From assembly GCA_023381945.1 (NCBI GenBank), contig JAMCQY010000084.1, positions 1 through 35,277 on the forward strand: a stretch of 35,277 nt of DNA, in the 5' to 3' direction. A model generated the notes under the pieces. The model ran no database searches and was not told where the DNA came from. It saw nothing but the letters and a program-made list of their open reading frames with translations. Source of the stretch: Deltaproteobacteria bacterium (GTDB lineage: Bacteria > Desulfobacterota > Desulfobaccia > Desulfobaccales > 0-14-0-80-60-11). Below are positions 7,493-15,078 of the stretch, in pieces. Each line of letters begins with the position of its first letter. Position 1 is the stretch's first letter. Both the position numbers and the translations under genes were made by a program.

Positions 7493-8440
7493 TTAGCCTC
7501 CCTGGCCGAAATGACGGCGAAAAAAGCCAGGCTTTTTCGGACCTCGGCTATCCCTTCCTATTCGGTCCAGCTCTGGCAAACCCGCATCAATGCCAACCCC
7601 AATTTTTTGATTCAGGTCCAGATAACCCTGTTCCAGCCGCCCCAACTTGGCATCCTGGGAGTGCAGGAGCGGCATGATGGATTGATCCTCTTCCTTGCGG
7701 CTAAGCACCGCCTCACTCACCACCTCCCGGATGGCCAGTCCCAGTTCCCGGACTTCCTGGAGCAGGTCTCTGAGCTTATTATGGTAATGCTCATGAATCT
7801 CTTCGCCCCATTCCCTGAAACTTTCTCCGACCTTTTCCAGGGCGGCCAGCAGATGAGGGTCGGCGCCCCCCGTCTGTTCGGCGCGCAAACGCCCCAATAC
7901 CCTGGAGGCCAACAGGAGAAACTGGTCTCCCTGGTGCCGGTACCAGGAGTAGCTGAGGAAAATAGCCACCGCCAGCCCAATGGCAAAGGCATTGATGGGA
8001 TAGATGTTCTTGAGGAGGTCGGCCTTGAACTGGCTGAGGCTGTCCATGTGATGAAGCGCCATGGCCAACATGGTTACCGTACCCAGCAACCCCACCAGCA
8101 CTGCCAGATAGCTCAATGACCGCAAGGTCAGAATTGGACTTTCCACCTCGGCAGCCAGATAATCCAGGGCGGCAGGCACCGCCCCGGCCCGGGCCGTCCC
8201 CTTCGTGGAGGACAAAACCGCTTGCAGGACATATCTGGTGGGATGCGGATACAGGCGCACCTCTTCTTTGCCGACGTCCTGGATATTCTGCTCCAATTCC
8301 CGCCAGTGCTCGAATTGTCCCAGGATGGCCTGGATCCGCCGGCGCACCAGAACAAATGGCACACAGACAAAAATTAGTAATAGGAAAACGAAACCGGTTT
8401 GCCAGAGGTTCGTTTGAACCCACGCCAGGAGGCCGTCCAT
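7493..8440 (-). CDS. MotA/TolQ/ExbB-family proton channel protein with long cytoplasmic helical tail (ZorA-like)
   Basis: The 315-residue protein has hydrophobic segments at about 13-32, 107-129 and 148-167. The last two (SYLAVLVGLLGTVTMLAMAL and NAFAIGLAVAIFLSYSWY) have the Gly/Ala-rich character of the MotA/TolQ/ExbB channel helices. Residues 175-290 are a charged helical tail (EEIHEHYHNKLRDLLQEVREL and following), longer than in ExbB or TolQ and reminiscent of the cytoplasmic tail of ZorA. Together with the MotB-like partner it should form an ion-driven 5:2 type motor in the inner membrane. AAGGGAG precedes the ATG. It is the first gene of a three-gene operon. The proton-channel family is fairly sure, but the biological output is unknown. 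Confidence 0.85.
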   Translation of the reverse strand: MDGLLAWVQTNLWQTGFVFLLLIFVCVPFVLVRRRIQAILGQFEHWRELEQNIQDVGKEEVRLYPHPTRYVLQAVLSSTKGTARAGAVPAALDYLAAEVESPILTLRSLSYLAVLVGLLGTVTMLAMALHHMDSLSQFKADLLKNIYPINAFAIGLAVAIFLSYSWYRHQGDQFLLLASRVLGRLRAEQTGGADPHLLAALEKVGESFREWGEEIHEHYHNKLRDLLQEVRELGLAIREVVSEAVLSRKEEDQSIMPLLHSQDAKLGRLEQGYLDLNQKIGVGIDAGLPELDRIGRDSRGPKKPGFFRRHFGQGG

Positions 8441-8755
8441 GGAATTTCTCCCTTAAGAGTTCAAGCTCTCATAATCTATTCACGTCACTTTGGGTTGGCC
8501 AAGAAGGGTCTCCGTTAATTATACAGAAATTTGGGGAAAGGGTTAAGTGACCTTTCTTAAGGTGCGTGGGAGCGGGATTATGGGCTGGTCCATAAGCTTT
8601 TGGTCGGCCCCGCTCTCCGCACTGGACAAAGCCCCGTCCGGGGGGAATTAAACCCGTTGACATCCCGCCTTGAGGTGCTTATTCAAGAGGCAAATTACCC
8701 AAGGCCTAAGTCTGGATAACCGAGAAGCATTAATCCAGGTCCCAAGGAGGAAACC
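8441..8755. other. Divergent intergenic region between the motor-like operon and an unknown small gene
   Basis: No gene is seen in these 315 bases. They must hold the promoters of the motor-like operon (minus) and of the 99-residue protein (plus). I could not pick out convincing -35/-10 pairs. Strong ribosome sites are present at both ends: AAGGGAG before the minus gene and AAGGAGG at 8743-8749 before the plus gene. Confidence 0.4.
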
Positions 8756-9055
8756 ATGGAACTATATGTCCCTAATTTCCAATTAAAGGAAGTTTCGGAG
8801 GTGCTGGCCGGGGAAGGGGTGACCTTTGAGGTAACCGGCAAAACTATGGTCACGGTGGTGGAAGGGAAAGAAAGGTATGAAGCAAGCGAAGTAAAAGCCA
8901 GCCTGCTGGAAACCGAGGTGCCGGCCATCTATGATGAAGACGAACTCAGAAATCTGCGCGCTTTCCGGCTGCCGTCAGGCAAAAAAATCCTCCTCACGGA
9001 TATAGACGGAAATTTTGTCCGCCTGTTGGAACCGCCTCCCGGATGGGGAAGATGA
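8756..9055 (+). CDS. Conserved-looking 99-residue hypothetical protein
   Basis: The protein is short, acidic and soluble, with alternating beta-strand character (LYVPNFQL, VTFEVTGKTMVTVVEGKERYEASEV, KKILLTDIDGNFVRLLEPP). It has a textbook AAGGAGG ribosome site six bases before the ATG and codon use like its neighbours, so I take it as real. I do not recognise the family. It stands alone between divergent and convergent minus-strand genes. Confidence 0.68.
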   Translation: MELYVPNFQLKEVSEVLAGEGVTFEVTGKTMVTVVEGKERYEASEVKASLLETEVPAIYDEDELRNLRAFRLPSGKKILLTDIDGNFVRLLEPPPGWGR

Positions 9056-9217
9056 TGATGGAGATAAAGAAGAATCATGGCGGCAAGCAGGACAATCCCG
9101 CCCAGCCCGAACACGATCAGGGAAACCTGGTCTTTTCCTTGAGAAGTCAGGCATCATCATGCGTCATCCTCTCCAAAGAGAGAATGTCATGAGCGCTATT
9201 TGAGATTCGGCAAGTCG

Positions 9218-10627
9218 TTAAACCCACGGCCAGGCCAGCAGCACCGCCATATAGAATACCATGCAGACAGCAAAGCCGGCCCGCGCCGCCGCTGGGCGTT
9301 CAAGGGCCGCCTCGCACAGCCACTGCCGGTTGCGCCAGGCGATCGCCAGCAGCGCCGCCGCCATCACCCAGCCCAGCAGCGGCAGGCCGACCAGTGGCTC
9401 GGGTGCGGCCAGGGCCTTGCCGGCGATCCGCTCCAGCGTCCCCAACCCGGCGGGCTCCCGCAGCGCCAGCGGCAGGAAGCCGCCCCACGAAGAGACCTTG
9501 GCCAAGGCCTTGGCCAGGTGCGCCACGGCCACCACCGGTGCTGCACCCGTGGCCGCCGCCAGCAACAACTCGCGCACCGTGCCGCGCTGGCCCAGCAGGC
9601 GGGCCAGCGTCGCCGCCATCAGCCACAAAAGCACCGGCACGAGTACCAGGAACCAAAGCCCCTCGAACCAGCCAAAACCAATTGCTGGGGCCAACTTATT
9701 CAAAAGTGTGGGCACAAAATGAAAATAGTCCTCCAACGGCGCGGCTTCACCGATCGTGTCGTGCGCCACGAAGCCAGCGGCAAACATGACGAAAGCAGCC
9801 TCGAACGGGCGCAGTAGGCGATGCCGGCGTGATCCGGCCTCGCGAGCCGCCAGGCCCCAACCAACATTGTTCTGAGGACAGACCTTGGCGCATTGCAGGC
9901 AGAGCACGCATTCGTCGCCTTTTTGCCGCCCGTAAGGTCGCACGAGCGAGGGACAGGCGCGGGCATCAAATCGGTCGCGTTTTTTTGGATCGACGCAGTC
10001 CTTGGTTGTGCATGACTCGCAGACGGCGCGGTCGCAGACATCGAGCTGCAAAGGCGTGAAGCGGCCATAGACCGACAGCAGCGCCTTGGCCGGGCACAGC
10101 GCCTTGCAGAAGGCGCGCTCCTCACGGAAGAGCAGTCCGGCCAGCAGCGCCAGCCCCATCAGCGTCATCAGCATGAGCGCGGTGTAATGGGGCACACGGT
10201 GAATCGACATGCCGGCCACCAGCACCTGGAGGACGAGGTAGGCCAGAATTACCAGCCAGCCGGCGCGCAGCCAGGGGCCGAGCTTCAAGCGGCTGGGCCC
10301 CAGCGCGCGGCCCACGAAATGGCCGAGACGGCTGACCAGTTCCATCGGGCAGACGGTGCACCAGAGGCGTCCGGCCAGCAAGGCCACGGCGATCATCCCC
10401 GGCCACCACAGCCCCCAAACGAAAAGCGTGGTCAGATTGGTCTTGCGCAGGGTCATGAGCTGCGACTCGGTCTGGGTGAGCCCCAGCCCCCAGCCGTTCC
10501 AGCAGAAAAACAGCACCCCCGCCAGAGCGGCCACTTGCAGGGCCAGCGGCAAGGCGGGCTGGCGCAGCAGGGCGCGCACGGGCGGCGCGGCGAGAATATT
10601 GATACGGAACTGACAACGATCATTCAT
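9218..10627 (-). CDS. NapH/polyferredoxin-like membrane 4Fe-4S protein
   Basis: The 469-residue protein has about nine or ten hydrophobic segments and Cys motifs typical of the NapH/NosR/CcoG polyferredoxin group, which pass electrons between quinols and periplasmic or cytoplasmic partners. CTVCP (90-94) and CKALCP (164-169) each follow a membrane helix, as in NapH. Further Cys clusters are at 188-201 (C188, C193, C196, C201), C215 and a classical CVLCLQCAKVCP at 230-241. The C-terminal half is Ala/Leu-rich membrane helices. It is coupled to the upstream PadR gene by a four-base ATGA overlap, so the regulator probably controls it. The reading frame is visibly more GC- and Ala/Arg-codon-rich than the neighbouring genes, which hints at acquisition. 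The electron donor and acceptor cannot be told from sequence. Confidence 0.83.
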   Translation of the reverse strand: MNDRCQFRINILAAPPVRALLRQPALPLALQVAALAGVLFFCWNGWGLGLTQTESQLMTLRKTNLTTLFVWGLWWPGMIAVALLAGRLWCTVCPMELVSRLGHFVGRALGPSRLKLGPWLRAGWLVILAYLVLQVLVAGMSIHRVPHYTALMLMTLMGLALLAGLLFREERAFCKALCPAKALLSVYGRFTPLQLDVCDRAVCESCTTKDCVDPKKRDRFDARACPSLVRPYGRQKGDECVLCLQCAKVCPQNNVGWGLAAREAGSRRHRLLRPFEAAFVMFAAGFVAHDTIGEAAPLEDYFHFVPTLLNKLAPAIGFGWFEGLWFLVLVPVLLWLMAATLARLLGQRGTVRELLLAAATGAAPVVAVAHLAKALAKVSSWGGFLPLALREPAGLGTLERIAGKALAAPEPLVGLPLLGWVMAAALLAIAWRNRQWLCEAALERPAAARAGFAVCMVFYMAVLLAWPWV

Positions 10628-10971
10628 CGTTTCGAGTTATCCTTGTTTGAACAAACATTTTCTTTCACGACTTCACAATAGAGTTCGGTCACCTGTTCAC
10701 GGATGGCGGCCAGGACCTCGCGCCCCTTCGTGGTCAGGTGGTAGTTGCGTCGGGCATGAGCCCCGCCATTGGCGTCTTCGCCGCTGGACTCCAACCAGCC
10801 ATGGCGCTCCATCCGCGCGAGCAGGGGGTAGAGTGTTCCGGGGCTGAGGTCGTAGCCATGGCGACGCAGTTCGGTGATGATCCACTGCCCATAGACCGGC
10901 CCCTCGCCCGCATGGTGCAGGATATGGACCTTCCAGAAGCTGAGCAGGATTTCGCGGGTCAAGGCTTGCAT
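10624..10971 (-). CDS. PadR-family transcriptional regulator
   Basis: The protein has 115 residues with a winged helix typical of PadR: WKVHILHHAGEGPVYGQWIITELRRHGY, then SPGTLYPLLARMERHGWLE, then a RRNYHLTTKGREVL wing. A C-terminal helix (residues 90-108) would be the dimerisation helix. PadR proteins usually repress their own operon and are released by small molecules or redox signals. Here the downstream gene, overlapping by four bases, is a membrane polyferredoxin. A dyad lies between the putative promoter and the start codon, which suggests autoregulation. The ribosome site is weak. Confidence 0.9.
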   Translation of the reverse strand: MQALTREILLSFWKVHILHHAGEGPVYGQWIITELRRHGYDLSPGTLYPLLARMERHGWLESSGEDANGGAHARRNYHLTTKGREVLAAIREQVTELYCEVVKENVCSNKDNSKR

Positions 10972-10981
10972 GAGGTTTCAA

Positions 10982-11042
10982 TGTATCGAACGTCGTAAAC
11001 GAACATCGATATAATTATAGATTATGAGATCCATAAATGCAA
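10982..11042 (-). promoter_or_regulatory. Putative PadR-operon promoter and operator dyad
   Basis: Read on the minus strand, TTGCAT (11037-11042) and TATAAT (11014-11019) are separated by 17 bases, a good sigma-70 match. Just downstream is an inverted repeat with TATCGA/TCGATA arms spanning about 10982-11012, where a repressor would block RNA polymerase. The site lies 11-70 bases before the PadR start codon. Operator function is inference. Confidence 0.55.
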
Positions 11043-11378
11043 CATGAAAAAACCTCTCTTTGATGACAGCTGGTGAGCACGGGAAATCCGATATGCCATC
11101 ATTTTCCTGCCAACCATCGCGGCTTGCGGTTAGAAAAATAAGTCCGGTTGCCCCGTCAGACAGAAACCATGTAGCGCGCTCCACAAACTGCGCCATCGGT
11201 TAAAACACCTATCTCATTGCCACCAGAGAACTTATGCTTCCGGATGCGCCTCAGACTTGATCCGAAAGAACAGAAAATCCGGGGCCAAACGGAGAAAGAA
11301 AGGGCAGAGTAGGGGAGAATCGGGCGGGACGGTGGGTTTAAAGCTGCCAGATGCGGGGCGGGGATAAGTTGGGACAAA
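11043..11378. other. Gene-free spacer between PadR promoter and tmRNA terminator
   Basis: I see no gene, RNA or repeat that I can support here. Open frames on the minus strand are short, lack ribosome sites and have no family character. Confidence 0.4.
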
Positions 11379-11410
11379 TAAAAAAGGCACTCGCCTAAGC
11401 CTAAGTGCCT
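11379..11410 (-). terminator. Rho-independent terminator of ssrA
   Basis: On the minus strand a seven-base stem AGGCACT/AGTGCCT (11404-11410 with 11385-11391) encloses a 12-base loop and is followed directly by a run of T. It begins 18 bases after the 3' CCA of tmRNA. Confidence 0.8.
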
Positions 11411-11428
11411 GAATCAATGATGGCGGAT

Positions 11429-11774
11429 TGGTGGAGGCGGGGGGAGTCGAACCCCCGTCCGCCAATAGTCCCTGAAAGCATCTACATGCTTAGCCGATGT
11501 TTTAGTTTCGCCCGAAAAGACTTCCAACGGCAGAATTCTCTGGAGCTAGCCCGCTAAGTTTTCGTCCACCGGCCCGCAGGCCTGACCGGCAGCTTTGCCG
11601 GAATATCGTCGTCTTGGGCCCTCTCCCGGCAAAAAACCCAAGACGTTAGCGTTAAGCCGCTAAAGCGTAGCCGTAGTTGTCGGCACTTGTGCGTTTCCTA
11701 CCCGTTTTACGAGCGGACAGGACCTCGGCATGCAACTCACAGTTCCCTATTTACGTCGAAGCCGTTACGCCCCC
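11429..11774 (-). ncRNA. ssrA: Transfer-messenger RNA (tmRNA)
   Basis: The gene encodes the 346-nt tmRNA that rescues stalled ribosomes with SmpB. The 5' end GGGGGCG (from 11774) pairs with CGCCTCC before an encoded 3' ACCA (11429-11432), forming the alanine-type acceptor stem. The 3' part has the T-arm GGGGGTTCGACTCCCCC. The tag frame ends in ADNYGYALAA followed by TAA (codons at 11684 down to 11652), with the conserved ALAA degron. The resume codon is most likely GCC at 11682-11684, preceded by the usual AGT-like context. Several GC-rich pseudoknot stems are visible around 11520-11640. It is a one-piece molecule, not the permuted form. Confidence 0.97.
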
Positions 11775-11782
11775 ATAATTTA

Positions 11783-11810
11783 ATTATAAGTATTCTTTGG
11801 ATTTTTGCAA
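11783..11810 (-). promoter_or_regulatory. Sigma-70 promoter of ssrA
   Basis: On the minus strand TTGCAA (11805-11810) and TATAAT (11783-11788) are 16 bases apart, and the -10 box ends eight bases before the first tmRNA base at 11774. The perfect -10 fits a strongly expressed stable RNA. Confidence 0.75.
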
Positions 11811-11947
11811 GGGGGGTAGGGGTAGTTTACTGGCTCAGCACGGCATAAAGCAAAAGTCCCTGGCCACCCGGCCAAAGAGCGGGATGGTCAAGAGCTGGAT
11901 AGCCACGGAAAAGGCCGCCGGGCAAACAGGAATTCCGCAACCAGATT

Positions 11948-12370
11948 TCAGCGCACGATGAGCACGCTGCACGGCGCGTGGCGGCTCACTTTTTCGGCGG
12001 TGGTGCCCAGAAAGGCGGCCCAGACGCCGGAAAGGCCGCTGTGGCCCACCAGGATCACGTCAAACTCGCCCTCTTTCGCCACTTCGACGATAGTCTGGGC
12101 CGGGTGGCCGGCGCGCAGAAGGGCTTTTAACTCGATCCCGGCTTTTTCGGCCCGGGCCCGCGCCTCCTCCATAAGCCCGCGGAATCTTTGGTTGGCCAGA
12201 TCCTTGGCTTCTTGGAATTCGCCAACGGTGGCGCTTATATGCGGTACCCTTTCCTCCACCGCCAGCGCCCAAATCTTCCCCTCATGCAGCTTGGCCAGGT
12301 CTATGGCAGCCTCAAGGGCCTTATTTGCCCCTTCCGAGCCGTCATAGGCCAACAAGATTTTTTGAAACAT
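11948..12370 (-). CDS. Universal stress protein (UspA family)
   Basis: This 140-residue single-domain Usp is a cytoplasmic, usually dimeric nucleotide-binding protein. It starts FQKILLAYDGSEGANKAL, with the family's Asp near the first strand. It ends with the ATP-binding signature G-x2-G-x9-G-T (VGHSGLSGVWAAFLGTTAEKV) and the strand CSVLIVR. The start at 12370 follows GGGGGGAACG; an in-frame ATG at 12388 lacks such a site. It lies 58 bases after the antiporter gene and is the last gene under the fluoride riboswitch. UspA-type genes are among the known members of fluoride riboswitch regulons, so a role in fluoride or pH stress is likely. Confidence 0.93.
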   Translation of the reverse strand: MFQKILLAYDGSEGANKALEAAIDLAKLHEGKIWALAVEERVPHISATVGEFQEAKDLANQRFRGLMEEARARAEKAGIELKALLRAGHPAQTIVEVAKEGEFDVILVGHSGLSGVWAAFLGTTAEKVSRHAPCSVLIVR

Positions 12371-12428
12371 CGTTCCCCCCATGATCATGCTTGTATTGAT
12401 GTTTCATAATATAGTCATAAATTGCCGC

Positions 12429-13607
12429 TCATTCTTCGACGTAGTGCAAAAAGTGCTCCGTAGTGCCCAAATATACCGGCTCATAAGGGACCACAGTCTT
12501 AGGCTGGAACCAGGTCTGGGCAATGAAGGTCGGCACCACCGCGGAGCCGATGACCACCGTCACCAGGACGGAATATTGCGACTGGTTGATGAGGCCATGG
12601 GTCAGACCGAACAGAGATGAGATGCTGCCGAAGGTGAGGCCGGTGGCCATGAGCAAGGTGGTGTAATTACTTTCCCTAAGCGGCATCTGAAAAACCCGGC
12701 ATAGCGGCCAGACCCCGATGATTTTGGCGGCGATCTTGACCCCCAGCAGGAGAAGGATTAGAGCGATTCCCGTGTACAAAGCCGGTAGGGAGATCAAGGC
12801 CCCTGCCTTAATAAAGAAAAACGGGGTTAACAGGGTGAACGTGATGGTCCGCATGCGCCGCATCAAGACCTTGTCCCGCACGAACACGCCGGCGACCACC
12901 AGCCCGAAGAGATAAGCCGGCAGGACCGCTTCGCTGTTGGCCGTGACCGCCAAGGCGCCCAGAAAGCAGAGCACCAAAAAGACGAATTTGACTTCCGGCT
13001 CGCTGACCCGGCCACCCCATTTAGCGAACATCCAACGGCTGAGCCGCGGCAGCAGCCACAGGGCAATGCCGGTGACCACGACAAACACCAGCATCCAACG
13101 GTTAAAATTGGCAAACAGCACCCCCAGGGCCAGCACTGTGCCCAGGTCGGTGACGAAGCAGGCAGCCAGGATGAGCTTGCCGATGTCGGTCTCATTCAGG
13201 CCGGTCTCCACCATGACGGCGTAGACCACGGCCACCGAGGTGGTGGACAGGGCGATGCCGGCGATTTCGGCGGCATGCAGGTCCCAGCCGGTGACATAAT
13301 AGGTGAAGGCCATGGCTCCCAGGAAGGGGAAGAGGAAGGAAATGAAGCCAATCACCAGGCTGGGTTTGAGATGCTTTTTGAAGGAGGCTGGATCGATTTC
13401 GGCGCCGGCCAGAAAGGTCAGCATCATGGACCCGAAGGCCGCCAGGACGTCGATCCAGGGGGCTGAATGGAAACCCAAAAAATTTCCCGCCAGGGTTCCC
13501 AGGAAGATTTCTACCAGGGCTACCGAAATGCCGGTGCGGATGGAAATGAGGCTGGCCGCGAGCGCTACGCCCAGCCAACTGGCCGCAGTAAACCATACCT
13601 GTTCCAC
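12429..13607 (-). CDS. CPA2-type cation/proton antiporter under fluoride riboswitch control
   Basis: This 392-residue integral membrane protein has about 12-13 hydrophobic segments and the CPA2 (KefB/NapA/GerN) fold. The motif FVTDLGTVLAL puts Asp154 where the family carries its ion-binding acid. The preceding residue is Thr, so it is the one-acid TD form rather than the DD of electrogenic exchangers. There is no C-terminal TrkA-N domain, unlike KefB/KefC. The GTG start is chosen because AGGAGG lies six bases upstream. The gene is preceded by a fluoride riboswitch and terminator and followed by a universal stress gene. Na+/H+-type antiporters are known fluoride-regulon members. It may restore pH or cation balance after HF entry; direct fluoride transport is less likely but open. 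Confidence 0.92.
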   Translation of the reverse strand: MEQVWFTAASWLGVALAASLISIRTGISVALVEIFLGTLAGNFLGFHSAPWIDVLAAFGSMMLTFLAGAEIDPASFKKHLKPSLVIGFISFLFPFLGAMAFTYYVTGWDLHAAEIAGIALSTTSVAVVYAVMVETGLNETDIGKLILAACFVTDLGTVLALGVLFANFNRWMLVFVVVTGIALWLLPRLSRWMFAKWGGRVSEPEVKFVFLVLCFLGALAVTANSEAVLPAYLFGLVVAGVFVRDKVLMRRMRTITFTLLTPFFFIKAGALISLPALYTGIALILLLLGVKIAAKIIGVWPLCRVFQMPLRESNYTTLLMATGLTFGSISSLFGLTHGLINQSQYSVLVTVVIGSAVVPTFIAQTWFQPKTVVPYEPVYLGTTEHFLHYVEE

Positions 13608-13640
13608 TTGAATCCTCCTGATAACAGGATGGAGGGCAAT

Positions 13641-13679
13641 AAAAAAGCCCCTGTTTCACCAAAGGTGAACACAGGAGCC
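13641..13679 (-). terminator. Terminator of the fluoride riboswitch expression platform
   Basis: On the minus strand GCTCCTGTGTTCACC pairs, with one bulge, with GGTGAAACAGGGGC and is followed by TTTTTT. The 5' arm contains the GGCTCC that forms the aptamer pseudoknot, so folding of the aptamer and of the terminator exclude each other. Fluoride binding should therefore allow read-through. Confidence 0.88.
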
Positions 13680-13737
13680 ATCAGCGTCAGCGCGGTTCGG
13701 GCGGATTCTTTTCCTCCCAGGCGGACCCCATCGCCAC
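13672..13737 (-). promoter_or_regulatory. Fluoride riboswitch (crcB motif) aptamer
   Basis: Read on the minus strand the RNA starts GGCGATGGGGTCCGCC, matching the conserved P1/pseudoknot head of crcB-motif aptamers. It ends GCGCTGACGCTGATGGCTCC, matching the P3 hairpin plus the conserved CUGAUGGC.UC tail. GGGGUC in the head can pair fully (with G-U wobbles) with GGCUCC in the tail, which is the pseudoknot that encloses the fluoride-magnesium site. The joining region is longer than in the crystallised Thermotoga version. It starts about 42 bases after the stop codon of the DUF190-CBS gene and controls the antiporter and Usp genes. Confidence 0.93.
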
Positions 13738-13778
13738 TGGTTTGTCGTCTTCTTCTTTACAACTTCTGCCGGCTTAGG

Positions 13779-15065
13779 TCAAGCTGAATGTGTAAATCCG
13801 GTGCGCAACAGGGCATCGCGGCTGACCATGCCGCGATATTTTCCCTGGGCGTCAATTACCGGCAAACGTTTGATCGCCCTGTCGAGCATCAGCCGGATGG
13901 CTTCATTGATCGGGGCATCTTCCCGAACCGTCACGATGTCGGTGTTCATGACTTCGCCGGCGGTTTTCATGCTCAGGAGAAATTGCTGGAGTTGCCGGTG
14001 TTTTCGCCCCCGCTCGGTAAAAGGAATTTTGCTGACAAAATAGTCCCAGATACCCGGATGGCGCTCGGAAAAAGCGATCAGGAGGTCCCGGTCTGAAATC
14101 AATCCCAGAAAATCTCCTGCTTGATTCACCACGCAAACCCGCTGAATGTCGTTGCTGTCAATGAGGCGAATCACTTCCTCGACGGGAGTGTCCGGAGAAA
14201 CCGTCGGGGTGTCCCGGCGCATGATGTCGGAAACGAACCGCAGGTTCTCCACGGCGATTTCATGTTCCTGAAAGGCCTTCCAGTCAGGGGACTCACGCAT
14301 GATGCTGCGAAACACGTCCACCCGCGAGAGGATGCCCACCAGCTTTCCGGCTTCATCGACGACCGGCAGACGTTTCACCTGTTTTTTCAGCATGAGATTC
14401 ACTGCCTCGGTGACCAACTGGTCCTGCGCAATCGTCACCGCCGGCTTGGTCATTGCTTCTTTGGCCTGCCTCGGAGCGAGGGCCGCCAGTATCGCGCTCA
14501 TTTTTTCACGATCCGATTCAGCCAGCAAACCGAGCCGCATCGGCATTCCTGCCTTATAGATCAGATCCCCCTGAGCAATGACGCCCACCGGCCGGTCTTC
14601 CTGATCCACCACTGGCAGCCCGGTAAAAGTGGAAGAGAGCAGCAGGCGGGCCACTTCGGCCAAAGAAGTATCCGGGTTAACCTTTTGAGGAGCCGGAGTC
14701 ATCAGGTCTCGAACCCTGGTGTGTCTCGGAATGAGAAGGCCACGGGTCTTGTGGGAAACGACGCGCAAATCCTGCACCGCCACAATACCGTCGGTAACCA
14801 TCCCGGCAGCCTGCTGCAAGATCCGCTCGGACTCGGCCGCCGACACGATAATCGTAATCCGCACCGGCATGTTGTAGGACAGGACTTCGATTCTGCCGGT
14901 GGCAATTTCGCCGCTTTCGTAAACACCCTCTATCCCTTTGGTTACCAAACACCGCGCCGCGATTTTCAGATCGCGCACAAACTGGACGATGGCGTCATAA
15001 AGGGGCTGCCCCTGCCAGCGGGCTTCTTCACTGGTAAATATCTCAATCTTTTTGTACTGCTGCAT
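13779..15065 (-). CDS. DUF190 plus four CBS domains (two Bateman modules), next to crcB
   Basis: The protein has about 428 residues. Residues 1-105 are a DUF190 domain (YKKIEIFTSEEARWQGQPLY and following), a PII-like ferredoxin fold. Then come four CBS motifs in two pairs, each opening with a short 'V..LM/IM' element: about 118-180, 200-260, 280-345 and 370-428. CBS pairs bind adenine nucleotides, so this is likely a cytoplasmic energy or nucleotide sensor. The ATG at 15065 is chosen because GGTGAGG precedes it; a GTG at 15077 is in frame. The gene begins 13 bases after crcB, so the two are one transcript. DUF190 genes often neighbour crcB, which suggests a regulator of fluoride export. What the CBS pairs sense is unknown. 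Confidence 0.9.
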   Translation of the reverse strand: MQQYKKIEIFTSEEARWQGQPLYDAIVQFVRDLKIAARCLVTKGIEGVYESGEIATGRIEVLSYNMPVRITIIVSAAESERILQQAAGMVTDGIVAVQDLRVVSHKTRGLLIPRHTRVRDLMTPAPQKVNPDTSLAEVARLLLSSTFTGLPVVDQEDRPVGVIAQGDLIYKAGMPMRLGLLAESDREKMSAILAALAPRQAKEAMTKPAVTIAQDQLVTEAVNLMLKKQVKRLPVVDEAGKLVGILSRVDVFRSIMRESPDWKAFQEHEIAVENLRFVSDIMRRDTPTVSPDTPVEEVIRLIDSNDIQRVCVVNQAGDFLGLISDRDLLIAFSERHPGIWDYFVSKIPFTERGRKHRQLQQFLLSMKTAGEVMNTDIVTVREDAPINEAIRLMLDRAIKRLPVIDAQGKYRGMVSRDALLRTGFTHSA

Positions 15066-15078
15066 AATTAGCCTCACC

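Noticed and set aside
6034..8440. Complete Zorya defence system
   Set aside because: Only ZorA- and ZorB-like proteins are present. No ZorC, ZorD helicase or ZorE nuclease is encoded in the window, and the flanks are not defence genes.
8929..9129. Small minus-strand membrane protein (hydrophobic GLGGIVLLAAMILLYL segment)
   Set aside because: It overlaps the 3' end of the 99-residue gene, lacks a proper start with a ribosome site, and the rest of the frame is Arg/Ser-rich shadow sequence.
13467..13787. Plus-strand frame across the riboswitch region
   Set aside because: It covers the antiporter start, terminator and aptamer on the opposite strand and has no ribosome site.
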